Shown piece by piece: positions 13,981 to 21,000 of a DNA stretch of 21,000 nucleotides. Source of the DNA: an uncultured Pseudomonadota bacterium. GTDB taxonomy: Bacteria; Pseudomonadota; Gammaproteobacteria; Burkholderiales; Burkholderiaceae_C. How positions within the stretch are numbered: the stretch's first letter is position 1; each line of letters starts with the position of its first letter. The notes beneath the pieces were generated by a model that made no database searches, was not told the DNA's origin, and was given only the letters and a program-made list of their open reading frames with translations. The position numbers and the translations under genes are program-made. The stretch is from positions 1 to 21,000 of the forward strand of contig ONTY01000012.1 in NCBI GenBank assembly GCA_900320815.1, read 5' to 3'.

Positions 13981-16319
13981 GTCAGCAGAGCATCAAGGTC
14001 CTGCTGCGTGGCGTGCAGCGTCTGGTGCAGGGACATGTAGCGCACGAGCTGCTGCTCCTTGTCGGCAAAGTCGCGCTCTGCCTGCTCAAGCGCCTGCTGC
14101 AGCGAGCGGGAAAGGGTTGCATGCAAGTCGGTTTGCACCTGTTTCAGCGCCGCAAAGACGATGGCGGACAGGGCATCAAAACTCCCAAGCAGGCGCTGAT
14201 ACATGTCGCGGCGCACTTCAGCCAGCGCTTTTTGCAGGCGTTTCCTGTCGCTGCTGTCGCGCACTTCTTCATCGGGCAAGTCGCCCGATGATGTGCCGAA
14301 GAATGTGCCGAAGAATCCGCCATCCTGCGCTTTGGCGAAGTGCTGCGCGATGGATTGCCGCACGCGCTGCGCGTTGGTGCGCGGCATTTCAAACGGCGGC
14401 CATTGCAGTTGTTTGAGCGCATTGTCCAGGGCGCTTTTCAAAAAGCTGCGCTCAAGGCTGGCGCTGCTGTTTTCGCTTTCCATGACTTTTTCCAGTTCCT
14501 GGCGCAGGCGGCGAATCAGGGCGCGCTTGTCCAGCAATGAATTGAAGCCGTCTTCAATGCTTTGCGCGGTGCGGCGCTCATAGCTTGTGGCGCTTTCTAT
14601 GGCGTCAGCCACGGCAATATATTCATGGCTGCGGGTGTAGGTTTCCCAGACGATTTTATCATCGTCAAACCACGTCCAGGGTTTGTACCATCTTGTGGTG
14701 CTGATTTTGCGTGATTCTTGGTATTTTTCCGTTTTTGTGCGTGTGCGCAGTTTGGCGCCGCGCTGCAGGTCAGCGTTCAAATCCTGGCGCAGTGCATCGG
14801 CCTGCTGCTGTGCGTGTTCCAGTGCTTCGCCAAGAATGGAGCCAAGGGCGGCGCTGATGCCCTGAAGCTGGCCGGCCATTGTTGCCTGTGCCGCTTGCAG
14901 TGTTTTCAAATCACTGTCGCGGAGCGTGTCAATTTTTCCTGCAAGGTTTTTGCGCCAGTCGTCGAGTTGCTCTGTCAGGCTTTGGCGTGTGTTGGCGGCG
15001 AGGTTTTGTTTTTTCTCCTGCAGTGTTTGTTCCTTGCGCCGCTTTTCGTGTTCGTAGGCGGCGCGCAGCGGCGCAAAGCCTGCCATGTCCAGCCACTGCT
15101 CGCGGCTCAATTCCGGCAGCCCCCAGCTTTGGCGCGCCATGTCATTAATGCCTGCATAGGCGTGGCACATGGCTTTGTCCTGCTCCCATTGCGCGCGTGG
15201 CCAAGTGGCAAAGCCGTGGGCAAAAGTGCTGGCCAGAATAAGGGGCTGCGCCATCATGCTGCGCAGCGCGGCGGCACGCCCGGCAAGCCCCTCCATTTCA
15301 TACCGCTGCACGTAGGGCTGGATATTGGTGGTGGCGCGCTTGGCAAGGGATGCGCGCACGCTGGCAAGGGCTTCTTGCAGGCTATCGCGGTCCCAGCCGA
15401 CTTCCAGCATGGTGGAATCAAGCTGCCCGCCCACCAGCACAATGCGGCTGACGCCGCCGCCGGGAATCTGCTGCACCAGCAGTTCCAAGTCTTTTTCATC
15501 CAGAAACTGGCTGGTGCGGCTGAGGAAGAACACCACGGCGCATTTCCCCATTTCCTCTTTGGTTTTTTCAGTGCGGCTTTGCACGGGGTCGTTCATGCCG
15601 GGGGTGTCAATCACGTCAAAGCCCTGCAATTCGGGCAGCGGCATGAGCAGGTGGGTCATTTCCACCAGCGGGGTGTAGCGCCCGTTGTTGCCAACATAAT
15701 CATTCATGCGTGTCAGGAGTTCGTCCAGACTGCCCACGGTGATGGTTTCCTTCCTTTTGTCAAGCAGGCGCTTAATTTCCTCTTGGGACAGGTTTTTCTG
15801 CGCCAGCGCCAGCAGCTCGTGCGCCGCCTTGCTGCGCCCGTCCAGGGTGGCGGGCGCGGGGGCGGGGGCAAGCAGTTTTTTGGCGGCATGTTTCAAATCT
15901 GAAAGAACATTGCCGCGCTTCTTTTCCGCTGCGGCTTGTTCTGCCGCCCGTGCCGCTGCCTGCATTTTTGCTTCGGCAGCTTCGGCGGTGCGGCGCAGTT
16001 TGTCCCAGTTTTCGCGGCTGTAATAGTCCACGACAAGTTGCCACTGCTCGCCATAGCTGATGCGCGTGAGGTTGGCGGTTTTGGGTGTGGCGGCCTGCGG
16101 CAGTATGGGTTTGCCGTCAAACAGCAGGGCGTTGAGAAAGGTGCTTTTGCCGGCCTTGACTTGCCCCATGATGCCGATGCGCAGGTTCAGCTCTTCGGGG
16201 GAGGCAAAACGCTGCTGCTCTTTGCGGTAGTTTTTCAGGATGCCGCGCAGTTCGCTTACCGGGGCGCTGAAGTCAGCTTCCCAGTTCTGGAGGAGTTGGG
16301 TGAATTGTTCGTTTGTCAT
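13974..16319 (-). CDS. Dynamin-like GTPase (large, GQVKAGKST type)
   Basis: The 781-aa product is a bacterial dynamin-like GTPase. The P-loop is GQVKAGKST (52-60), a switch I threonine lies in ATPKTANLT (77-85), and G3 is DTPG (238-241) in FDVIDTPGMNDPVQSRT. At the G4 position I see VGGQLD (296-301) rather than T/NKxD, so base recognition is non-standard. A charged helical insertion (about 105-200) splits the GTPase domain. After about residue 410 the protein is long and helical, likely a stalk, with an aromatic basic patch WYKPWTWF. No transmembrane helix is evident, so membrane contact would be peripheral. TTGAGG eight bases before the ATG is the best ribosome binding site in this cluster. 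It is the last gene of the minus-strand run, 57 bp after the next GTPase. Confidence 0.93.
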   Translation of the reverse strand: MTNEQFTQLLQNWEADFSAPVSELRGILKNYRKEQQRFASPEELNLRIGIMGQVKAGKSTFLNALLFDGKPILPQAATPKTANLTRISYGEQWQLVVDYYSRENWDKLRRTAEAAEAKMQAAARAAEQAAAEKKRGNVLSDLKHAAKKLLAPAPAPATLDGRSKAAHELLALAQKNLSQEEIKRLLDKRKETITVGSLDELLTRMNDYVGNNGRYTPLVEMTHLLMPLPELQGFDVIDTPGMNDPVQSRTEKTKEEMGKCAVVFFLSRTSQFLDEKDLELLVQQIPGGGVSRIVLVGGQLDSTMLEVGWDRDSLQEALASVRASLAKRATTNIQPYVQRYEMEGLAGRAAALRSMMAQPLILASTFAHGFATWPRAQWEQDKAMCHAYAGINDMARQSWGLPELSREQWLDMAGFAPLRAAYEHEKRRKEQTLQEKKQNLAANTRQSLTEQLDDWRKNLAGKIDTLRDSDLKTLQAAQATMAGQLQGISAALGSILGEALEHAQQQADALRQDLNADLQRGAKLRTRTKTEKYQESRKISTTRWYKPWTWFDDDKIVWETYTRSHEYIAVADAIESATSYERRTAQSIEDGFNSLLDKRALIRRLRQELEKVMESENSSASLERSFLKSALDNALKQLQWPPFEMPRTNAQRVRQSIAQHFAKAQDGGFFGTFFGTSSGDLPDEEVRDSSDRKRLQKALAEVRRDMYQRLLGSFDALSAIVFAALKQVQTDLHATLSRSLQQALEQAERDFADKEQQLVRYMSLHQTLHATQQDLDALLTV

Positions 16320-16376
16320 GGTTTGTGCCTCAAATGTTCAGCGCAGGAATGGGAAAAAAGACATGCCCGGAAGTTT

Positions 16377-17903
16377 TCAAATTGCTACGCAAGCCCAAGC
16401 GTTTGCAACGGCGGAGATGCCTTCCTCTTTTGCCGCTTCCTGCATGCTGCGCTGGAGTTCTGTCGCGTCCAGTTGTATTTTGGTGCCAAAGATAAACCGG
16501 TTGATGCCCCAGACAGGCTGGCGCGAACGGTGGTTTTTGCAGACAGCGGCGTATGATTTTTGCACTTCTTCCAGGCGGCGGATAAAGAGCATGTTTTCCT
16601 GCGTGGTTTTCAGCACATGGTTTTCTTTGCCGGCAAACTGCATGAATTTCAGGATGGTGGCTCTTTCTTTGGGGTTGGCGTCCATGAATGCCTTGGCTGC
16701 CTGGGTGTCGCTGGAGTCGCTGCCCTGTTCGGCATCAACGGCTTGCGCGAGGCGTTCAAAAATGGGCGGGAAAAGCAGGGTGAACAGGTCGGTCTGGTTT
16801 TTGAGGCGGCGCATGATGTCAGCGGTTTCGGGGGCAGGTTTGGCAGGACTGGGGCTGGGTGAAGAGGGAGGTGGCGAGTCTTCAAACTTGCCTGTTTTTT
16901 CATTGAAAAATACCCTGATACCGCCTCCTGCGCTGGTGCTGCGCCCAGGGGCAAGCACCGCGCGAGGCAGGTTGCATTCATCCAGGGAAGTGGTTTTTTC
17001 CATGTATTCATACATTTGAGCCTGAATGTGCAGCACCAGGGCAAGAGTGGTGCTGGAAAGGCTGCGCGGGGTTTTGCTGTCGTGTTTTTCCAGCCATGCC
17101 TTCAGCTCTTGCAGCGCCTGCGGCTGGCGGGCAGAAATGCGCCAGATGTGTTGTGGCGCAAAGCTGTGCTCGCGCAGGGTTTTTTCCACCAGTGCGGCGA
17201 TGGAGTCGATGTCTTCTGCCGGTTTTTTGTCGGTTTTGGTGATGGCGATGGCCAGCGGGATTTTTTTGTCCAGCGTGGCGAGAAACTCCAGGTCGCTGGC
17301 AGGGATGGTGCCGGCGTCCGCCGGCACGCACCAGATGATGGCGTGGGCGCTGCCCAGCCAGGTGCGCGCCATGTGGGCGTCGGCACCGCCGGGGCTGCTG
17401 TAGCCGGGGGTGTCGAGCAGGGCGAGGTTGCTCCAGATGAAGTCTGGCTGCTGCGCGTAGAGGGCGCGCAGGTTGGGCACGGCGGCGGCGTCGCTGGCGC
17501 TGTGGGTGAAGTTTTTCAGCTGCGCGGCGGATACTTCGCGCAGCGTGCCATCGGGGGCAAGTGCCTGAATGCGGGCAGCGGCGCCGCGCATGGCGTAGGC
17601 GGGCACGGCGGTGGTGGGGACAACGTCGGTGGGCATGAGGCGCGCGCCCAGCAGGGCGTTGACCAGGCTGGATTTGCCGGCGCTGAACCCACCGCCCAAA
17701 GCGACGACGGTTTTGCCTGCAAGGGCGGGGGTGGTGAAGGCTTCGCGCAGGCGCTGCACTTCGGCGTGCATGGCGTGCCAGGTGTCCAGCAGGCCGGGCG
17801 GGGCGTATTCGCGCGTGAGGGCGGGCAGCCCTTCGTCAATGAGTTGCTGCAGCTCGTCCAATGCGTGCTGCACGGGGGAGGGTTCTTGGAGGGTGGTGCT
17901 CAT
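16377..17903 (-). CDS. Dynamin-like GTPase, paralog A
   Basis: The 508-aa product has a complete P-loop GTPase domain: GGFSAGKSS (71-79), PTTAVPAYAM with the switch I threonine (96-105), G3 DTPG (164-167) in LLDTPGYSSPGGADAHMAR, and G4 TKTD (222-225) in AITKTDKKPAEDID. The N-terminal 270 residues are about 80% identical to paralog B, but the rest is unrelated. It has a proline/serine-rich linker (about 343-358) and then a helical region with LFTLLFPPIFERLAQAVDAE. No membrane helix is evident. I chose the ATG ending at 17903 (MSTTLQEPSPVQHALDEL) because the longer frame to 18002 would translate a 77-bp repeat element. No ribosome binding site is visible, so translation may rely on coupling or a leaderless mode. 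Confidence 0.9.
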   Translation of the reverse strand: MSTTLQEPSPVQHALDELQQLIDEGLPALTREYAPPGLLDTWHAMHAEVQRLREAFTTPALAGKTVVALGGGFSAGKSSLVNALLGARLMPTDVVPTTAVPAYAMRGAAARIQALAPDGTLREVSAAQLKNFTHSASDAAAVPNLRALYAQQPDFIWSNLALLDTPGYSSPGGADAHMARTWLGSAHAIIWCVPADAGTIPASDLEFLATLDKKIPLAIAITKTDKKPAEDIDSIAALVEKTLREHSFAPQHIWRISARQPQALQELKAWLEKHDSKTPRSLSSTTLALVLHIQAQMYEYMEKTTSLDECNLPRAVLAPGRSTSAGGGIRVFFNEKTGKFEDSPPPSSPSPSPAKPAPETADIMRRLKNQTDLFTLLFPPIFERLAQAVDAEQGSDSSDTQAAKAFMDANPKERATILKFMQFAGKENHVLKTTQENMLFIRRLEEVQKSYAAVCKNHRSRQPVWGINRFIFGTKIQLDATELQRSMQEAAKEEGISAVANAWACVAI

Positions 17904-17940
17904 ATGGGATGTCAGGGTGGATTGAAAGTGGGTGATGGGG

Positions 17941-18017
17941 CTGTAGGGGCGCCCCTTGTGGGCGCCCTTTTTGCGTGTGCATTGGCGCATGGGCGGGCAC
18001 AAGGCCCGCCCCTACAG
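17941..18017. repeat. 77-bp palindromic element with 11-bp terminal inverted repeats
   Basis: CTGTAGGGGCG (17941-17951) and CGCCCCTACAG (18007-18017) are perfect inverted ends. Each half also contains its own hairpin: GGGCGCC-type with CTTGT in the loop on the left, and GCGGGC/GCCCGC around ACAAG on the right. There is no open frame of its own and no clear target duplication. It has the shape of a small non-autonomous mobile or REP-like element. It sits between paralog A and the GTPase remnant. Confidence 0.75.
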
Positions 18018-18021
18018 CGAC

Positions 18022-18117
18022 TTATGACTGCGCACCGGGGAAGGCGCTGAAGTCGCTTTCCTGCCATTTGGTCAGGAGCTTGTCAAATTGCTGGCTGGTG
18101 GTTAGGGTGCTGGTCAT
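18022..18117 (-). pseudogene. Remnant of a fifth dynamin-like GTPase gene (31 codons)
   Basis: A short minus-strand frame starts MTSTLTTSQQFDKLLTKW and continues QESDFSAFPGAQS to TAA. Its start aligns with that of the 781-aa GTPase, MTNEQFTQLLQNWEADFSA, sharing QF..LL..W...DFSA. Its last residues AFPGAQS resemble the end AFPGATA of the first GTPase in the cluster; the DNA also matches there (GCCTTCCCCGG plus GC). It therefore looks like the two ends of GTPase genes joined by an internal deletion. It has no GTPase motif. The 77-bp element begins five bases beyond its stop codon. Confidence 0.65.
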
Positions 18118-18138
18118 GGTGAAGGTAAGTGCAGTGGT

Positions 18139-19368
18139 TTATGAATTGATTCGAAAGTGCTTTTTCAGGCGCTCCAGTTCTGCGAGGAGTTTTTCTCGTT
18201 TGTGCTGGGCGCTGATGCGCGCCTGTTCGTAGGCGCGCTGCATGGTTTGTATTTCGTCCATGAGGGCGGGGTGTTTGGGTGAAAGGGCGCCAGAGGCGGG
18301 GCAGATGGCGTTCTCCAGGTTTTGCACGCTCCGGGCAATGCGGGCTGCGGTGCTGCTGTATTGCTCCAGCTCTGCTTCCAGGTGCGGATTCCAGGCGTCA
18401 CTTTCCGCTGTGCTGCATAGATATTTGCGGATATTGCGTATCAGAGCCAGCGCGGCGGCGTGGATAGGGTGTGTGATGGCGTGCGGGAGGGTGGTATTGC
18501 ATGTTTCAAGCCATGCTTTCAGGTTCTGCAGCGTATCGAGCCGGCGGGTGGAAATTCGCCAGATGTGTTGCGGTGTGAAGCCTTTTTCCTGCAGTTTTTC
18601 TTTCACCACGGCGGCGATGGAGCCGATGTCTTCTGCCGGTTTTTTGTCGGTTTTGGTGATGGCGATGGCCAGCGGGATGTTTTTTGTGTCCAGCGCGGCG
18701 AGGAGTTTCAGGTCATCGTCGGTGATGGTGCCGGCGTCCGCCGGCACGCACCAGATGATGGCGTGGGCGCTGCCCAGCCAGGTGCGTGCCATGTGGGCGT
18801 CGGCACCGCCGGGGCTGCTGTAGCCGGGGGTGTCGAGCAGGGCGAGGTTGCTCCAGATGAAGTCTGGCTGCTGCGCGTAGAGGGAGCGCAGGCTGGGCAC
18901 GGCGGCGGCGTCGCTGGCGTTGTGAGTGAAGTTTTTCAGCTGCGCGGCGGACACTTCGCGCAGTGCGCCATCGGCGCCGAGTGCCTGAATGCGGCTGGCG
19001 TTGCTGCGCATGGCGTAGGCGGGCACAGCGGTGGTGGGGGTGATGTCGGTGGGCATAAGGCGCGTGCCCAGCAAGGCGTTGATGAGGCTGGATTTGCCGG
19101 CGCTGAAGCTGCCGCCAAGGGCGACGACGACCCGGCCTGCGAGGATGGGGGTGGCAAAGGCTGCGCGCAGGCGCTGTGCTTCGGCGTGCAGTGCGCGCCA
19201 GGTGTCCGGCAGGTCTGGCGGGACGTGTTCGCGCGCGGGGGTGGGCAGTCTTTCGTCAATGAGCTGCTGCAGTTCGTCCAGTGCGTGCTGCACGGGAGAT
19301 ACAGGGGAAGGTGTGGCGGCGCCCTGTGTGTTGACGCTCTTGGCACGCCTGGTTTTCGTGGCGTTCAT
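18139..19368 (-). CDS. Dynamin-like GTPase, paralog B
   Basis: The 409-aa product shares the GTPase domain of paralog A: P-loop GSFSAGKSS (86-94), PTTAVPAYAM (111-120), DTPG (179-182) and TKTD (238-241). After about residue 285 the two proteins have nothing in common. Here the C-terminal part is about 120 residues, shorter than in paralog A, and ends in a coiled-coil-like helix (about 365-409) containing QHKREKLLAELERLKKHF. No membrane segment is visible. ATG ending at 19368 gives a basic N-terminus (MNATKTRRAK); no clear ribosome binding site is seen. The gene lies 64 bp after the upstream GTPase gene and 21 bp before the 31-codon remnant. A 308-aa plus-strand open frame over it is a shadow. 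Confidence 0.9.
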   Translation of the reverse strand: MNATKTRRAKSVNTQGAATPSPVSPVQHALDELQQLIDERLPTPAREHVPPDLPDTWRALHAEAQRLRAAFATPILAGRVVVALGGSFSAGKSSLINALLGTRLMPTDITPTTAVPAYAMRSNASRIQALGADGALREVSAAQLKNFTHNASDAAAVPSLRSLYAQQPDFIWSNLALLDTPGYSSPGGADAHMARTWLGSAHAIIWCVPADAGTITDDDLKLLAALDTKNIPLAIAITKTDKKPAEDIGSIAAVVKEKLQEKGFTPQHIWRISTRRLDTLQNLKAWLETCNTTLPHAITHPIHAAALALIRNIRKYLCSTAESDAWNPHLEAELEQYSSTAARIARSVQNLENAICPASGALSPKHPALMDEIQTMQRAYEQARISAQHKREKLLAELERLKKHFRINS

Positions 19369-19400
19369 GGTGCGGAAGTGCTGTGAAGGTGAGTCAGCAG

Positions 19401-19423
19401 GCCGGGCGCGCGGGGCGCCCGGC
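19401..19423. other. Intercistronic hairpin between two GTPase genes
   Basis: GCCGGGCGC (19401-19409) pairs perfectly with GCGCCCGGC (19415-19423) around a 5-nt loop. There is no T tract on either strand, so it is not a standard terminator. It may be an mRNA structure that sets relative amounts of the first and second gene products, or partly attenuates read-through. This is inference. Confidence 0.6.
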
Positions 19424-19432
19424 GGCGTGGCA

Positions 19433-21000
19433 TCAGGCAGTGGCGCCGGGGAAGGCGGTCACGGCGTTCAGCCAGGTGCTGGTCTGCTCCAGGTCAGCCT
19501 TGAGTTGCTGCTGTTCGGCTTCGGACTGCTGCTGAAGCTGCGCGATTTGTTCCAGCGTTTTGGTGTATTGCGCCAAGCGTGCGTCAGCATCACGTTCAAC
19601 AGCGCGCTGCACCTTGGCGGCCTTCTGCTGCATGGCTTCAAGCAGTTTGGGGGCGACGGCGCTGATGACGTCTTGGTACGCTTTTTCCAGTGCGCTGCGC
19701 GCCTGGCCGCGCGCGGCTTCGCGCTGTTTGGCCGCTTCCACCTCGTCGAGCTGTTTGCCCAAAAAGCCACCGATGATGGTGAGCACGGCAGAAATCGCCC
19801 AGCCGATGGGGCCGCCAATTGTGGGGAGCGTGCGTGCAATGGCGACGAGTATGGTTTTTTTGATGGCTTCCCCAGCGAGAAGCTGCGCGAGCGCTCCGCC
19901 GAGCGCGGCGCCTGTGGCGGCGCCTTCAAGGGCGTGCTTGTTGCTCTTTTCTGGAAGGACAACGCTGTCAATGGCGATGCGCTCGACAAAGCGTGCGGGG
20001 TCAAGGCTGGCGGGCATGTCGGCGGCCAGGTCTTCAAGGTAGTCCTGCAGGGCGCGGGCAAGCTCACCGCTTGTGCCAAAGTTTTCTTGCAGCGCGAGGC
20101 GGGCGGTGTTTTCCATCTGGGTTTGCACCTGGGCTGTGCGCCTGTCCAGCAGCGCGTCAATCCATTCATCGGTGTGTGCGGCGAGCGCTTGCTCCATGTC
20201 GTCCATGATGCGCGCGTGGATACGCGGCAGTTCGCTTTGCAACTCCTGGCTGCGCGCGGCGATGCGCTGGCCGAAGGCGGCAGCGTCGCGCTCGGCGTTC
20301 GTCTTGTCTTCTTGCAGCTCTTCGGCGCTGCTTTTGGCTTTGTCGCGCATCGTGCGCTGGCGCTGCTGCACATCGCGCAGCACGCCCGCCAGCGGCAGGC
20401 CAAGCGCGCGCCCGCAGATGGATTCGGCTTGCTGCTCAAGCTGCACCAGTGCGCCGATAACGGCTTGTGCGTCGCCGCGCGCAGCGCGCACCGTGAGCAG
20501 CGGCGGGCGGCCAAGTGCTGCTGCGACGTGCTGCGTGATGAGCTGCGTGACGGCATCGATGTCTTCAAGCGGCTTTTTGTCGCACTTGCTGATGACGCAG
20601 ATGACGGGCAGTCCCTGTGCGCCGAGTTCGTGCAGGGCGGCTTGCACGGACTCTTTCAGGGTGCCTTCGTCGCAGGGGACGACGAGGACGTAGGCCAGGC
20701 TGCGGCTGGCGTAGCCGTCAATGGCGAGTTTGTGGCGCGCGTTGCCTGCGCCCAGCCCCGGCAGGTCCACCAGGCGCAGGTGCGGCCAGCGCTGGAGGTT
20801 GGCGGCGGGGTGGCCGATGCTGAGATACGTGGTGTCTGTGGGCTGCTCTTGCCCGGGTTGTGGTGCGGGGGCGTTGGCAGCGTCGGCGGCTTCTTTTTCA
20901 ATGGATTTTTGCAAGTTTTTGAATTGCGCTTTTTCAATCGGCTGCGGCGCGGCGCCCGGACGGTGGATGGCGTAGCTTTCGCTTGCTGCGGCGTACAACT
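19433..21000 (-). CDS. Membrane-inserting dynamin-like GTPase, N-terminus beyond the window
   Basis: The frame is open to the window edge, so the P-loop lies outside; about 521 C-terminal residues are visible. G3 is DLPG (78-81 of the visible part) in LRLVDLPGLGAGNARHK, and G4 is SKCD (137-140) in VISKCDKKPLEDID, which resembles TKTDKKPAEDID of paralogs A and B. Long helical segments follow. Then a glycine/alanine-rich hydrophobic stretch (about 357-415) with GAATGAALGGALAQLLAG and PTIGGPIGWAISAVLTIIGG looks like a membrane-inserting hairpin, as in bacterial dynamins. The C-terminus is a glutamine-rich coiled coil (about 455-510). It is the first visible gene of the minus-strand run. The visible TTG at 20998 is not a start. 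Confidence 0.88.
   Translation of the reverse strand, partial: LYAAASESYAIHRPGAAPQPIEKAQFKNLQKSIEKEAADAANAPAPQPGQEQPTDTTYLSIGHPAANLQRWPHLRLVDLPGLGAGNARHKLAIDGYASRSLAYVLVVPCDEGTLKESVQAALHELGAQGLPVICVISKCDKKPLEDIDAVTQLITQHVAAALGRPPLLTVRAARGDAQAVIGALVQLEQQAESICGRALGLPLAGVLRDVQQRQRTMRDKAKSSAEELQEDKTNAERDAAAFGQRIAARSQELQSELPRIHARIMDDMEQALAAHTDEWIDALLDRRTAQVQTQMENTARLALQENFGTSGELARALQDYLEDLAADMPASLDPARFVERIAIDSVVLPEKSNKHALEGAATGAALGGALAQLLAGEAIKKTILVAIARTLPTIGGPIGWAISAVLTIIGGFLGKQLDEVEAAKQREAARGQARSALEKAYQDVISAVAPKLLEAMQQKAAKVQRAVERDADARLAQYTKTLEQIAQLQQQSEAEQQQLKADLEQTSTWLNAVTAFPGATA

Noticed and set aside
14718..15902. Plus-strand open frame of 394 codons over the large GTPase gene
   Set aside because: Antisense shadow; the minus-strand frame carries clear GTPase motifs and the whole length of a dynamin-like protein.
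17308..17327. Perfect inverted repeat GTGCCGGCG-TC-CGCCGGCAC inside paralog A, also at 18728-18747 in paralog B
   Set aside because: It encodes the conserved VPADAGT segment in both genes and is explained by coding sequence shared through duplication.
17904..18002. N-terminal extension of paralog A up to 18002
   Set aside because: The extra codons translate the 77-bp repeat element (KKGAHKGRPYSP-like) and have no counterpart in paralog B.
17016..19386. Plus-strand open frames over both GTPase paralogs (17016-18050 and 18460-19386)
   Set aside because: They resemble each other only because the paralogous genes on the minus strand do; they are glycine/valine-rich shadow translations.

Overview
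The window is GC-rich DNA from a Gram-negative bacterium, most likely a betaproteobacterium of the order Burkholderiales. The support is an IspG of the beta/gammaproteobacterial type, LolA, a type II secretion secretin and ATPase, TrmL and YchF, together with an outer-membrane setting and heavy use of GC-ending codons. I cannot name the genus.

Layout. The left half (1-11700) is mostly housekeeping. It holds the 3' part of ispG, a 650-aa polytopic membrane protein with a DUF2157-like N-terminal region, lolA overlapped by a tyrosine phosphatase gene, a small six-cysteine secreted protein, ychF on the minus strand, gspD-gspE, and trmL on the minus strand. Between 5032 and 5568 there is decayed sequence that includes a 90-bp copy of the 3' end of ychF. 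The right half (about 11740-21000) is accessory. It has a truncated DUF1016/YhcG-type gene, a lower-GC unknown gene overlapping a PF10127-type nucleotidyltransferase gene, and, facing them on the minus strand, a run of four dynamin-like GTPase genes plus the 31-codon remnant of another.

The GTPase cluster is the most interesting part. In transcription order (right to left) it contains: a GTPase with a long glycine-rich hydrophobic stretch, likely membrane-inserting and cut by the window edge; two paralogs whose N-terminal GTPase domains are about 80% identical but whose C-terminal halves are unrelated; a remnant joining the start of a fourth-gene-like ORF to a tail like that of the first gene; and a 781-aa dynamin-like GTPase. 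Intergenic gaps are short (57 bp to about 260 bp), so co-transcription is plausible. Tandem bacterial dynamins such as LeoABC are known, and several bacterial dynamins are linked to membrane stress or phage defence. A role here is inference.

Two repeat families occupy the intergenic spaces. One is an imperfect palindrome of about 45-70 bp with a GCCGGC- or CCCGC-type stem and usually a 7-nt loop, flanked by GTAT/ATACC ends. I see eight copies, several directly against stop codons. The other is a 77-bp element with 11-bp terminal inverted repeats inside the GTPase cluster; one of its ends recurs after the nucleotidyltransferase gene. I found no tRNA, rRNA, CRISPR array, transposase or integrase.
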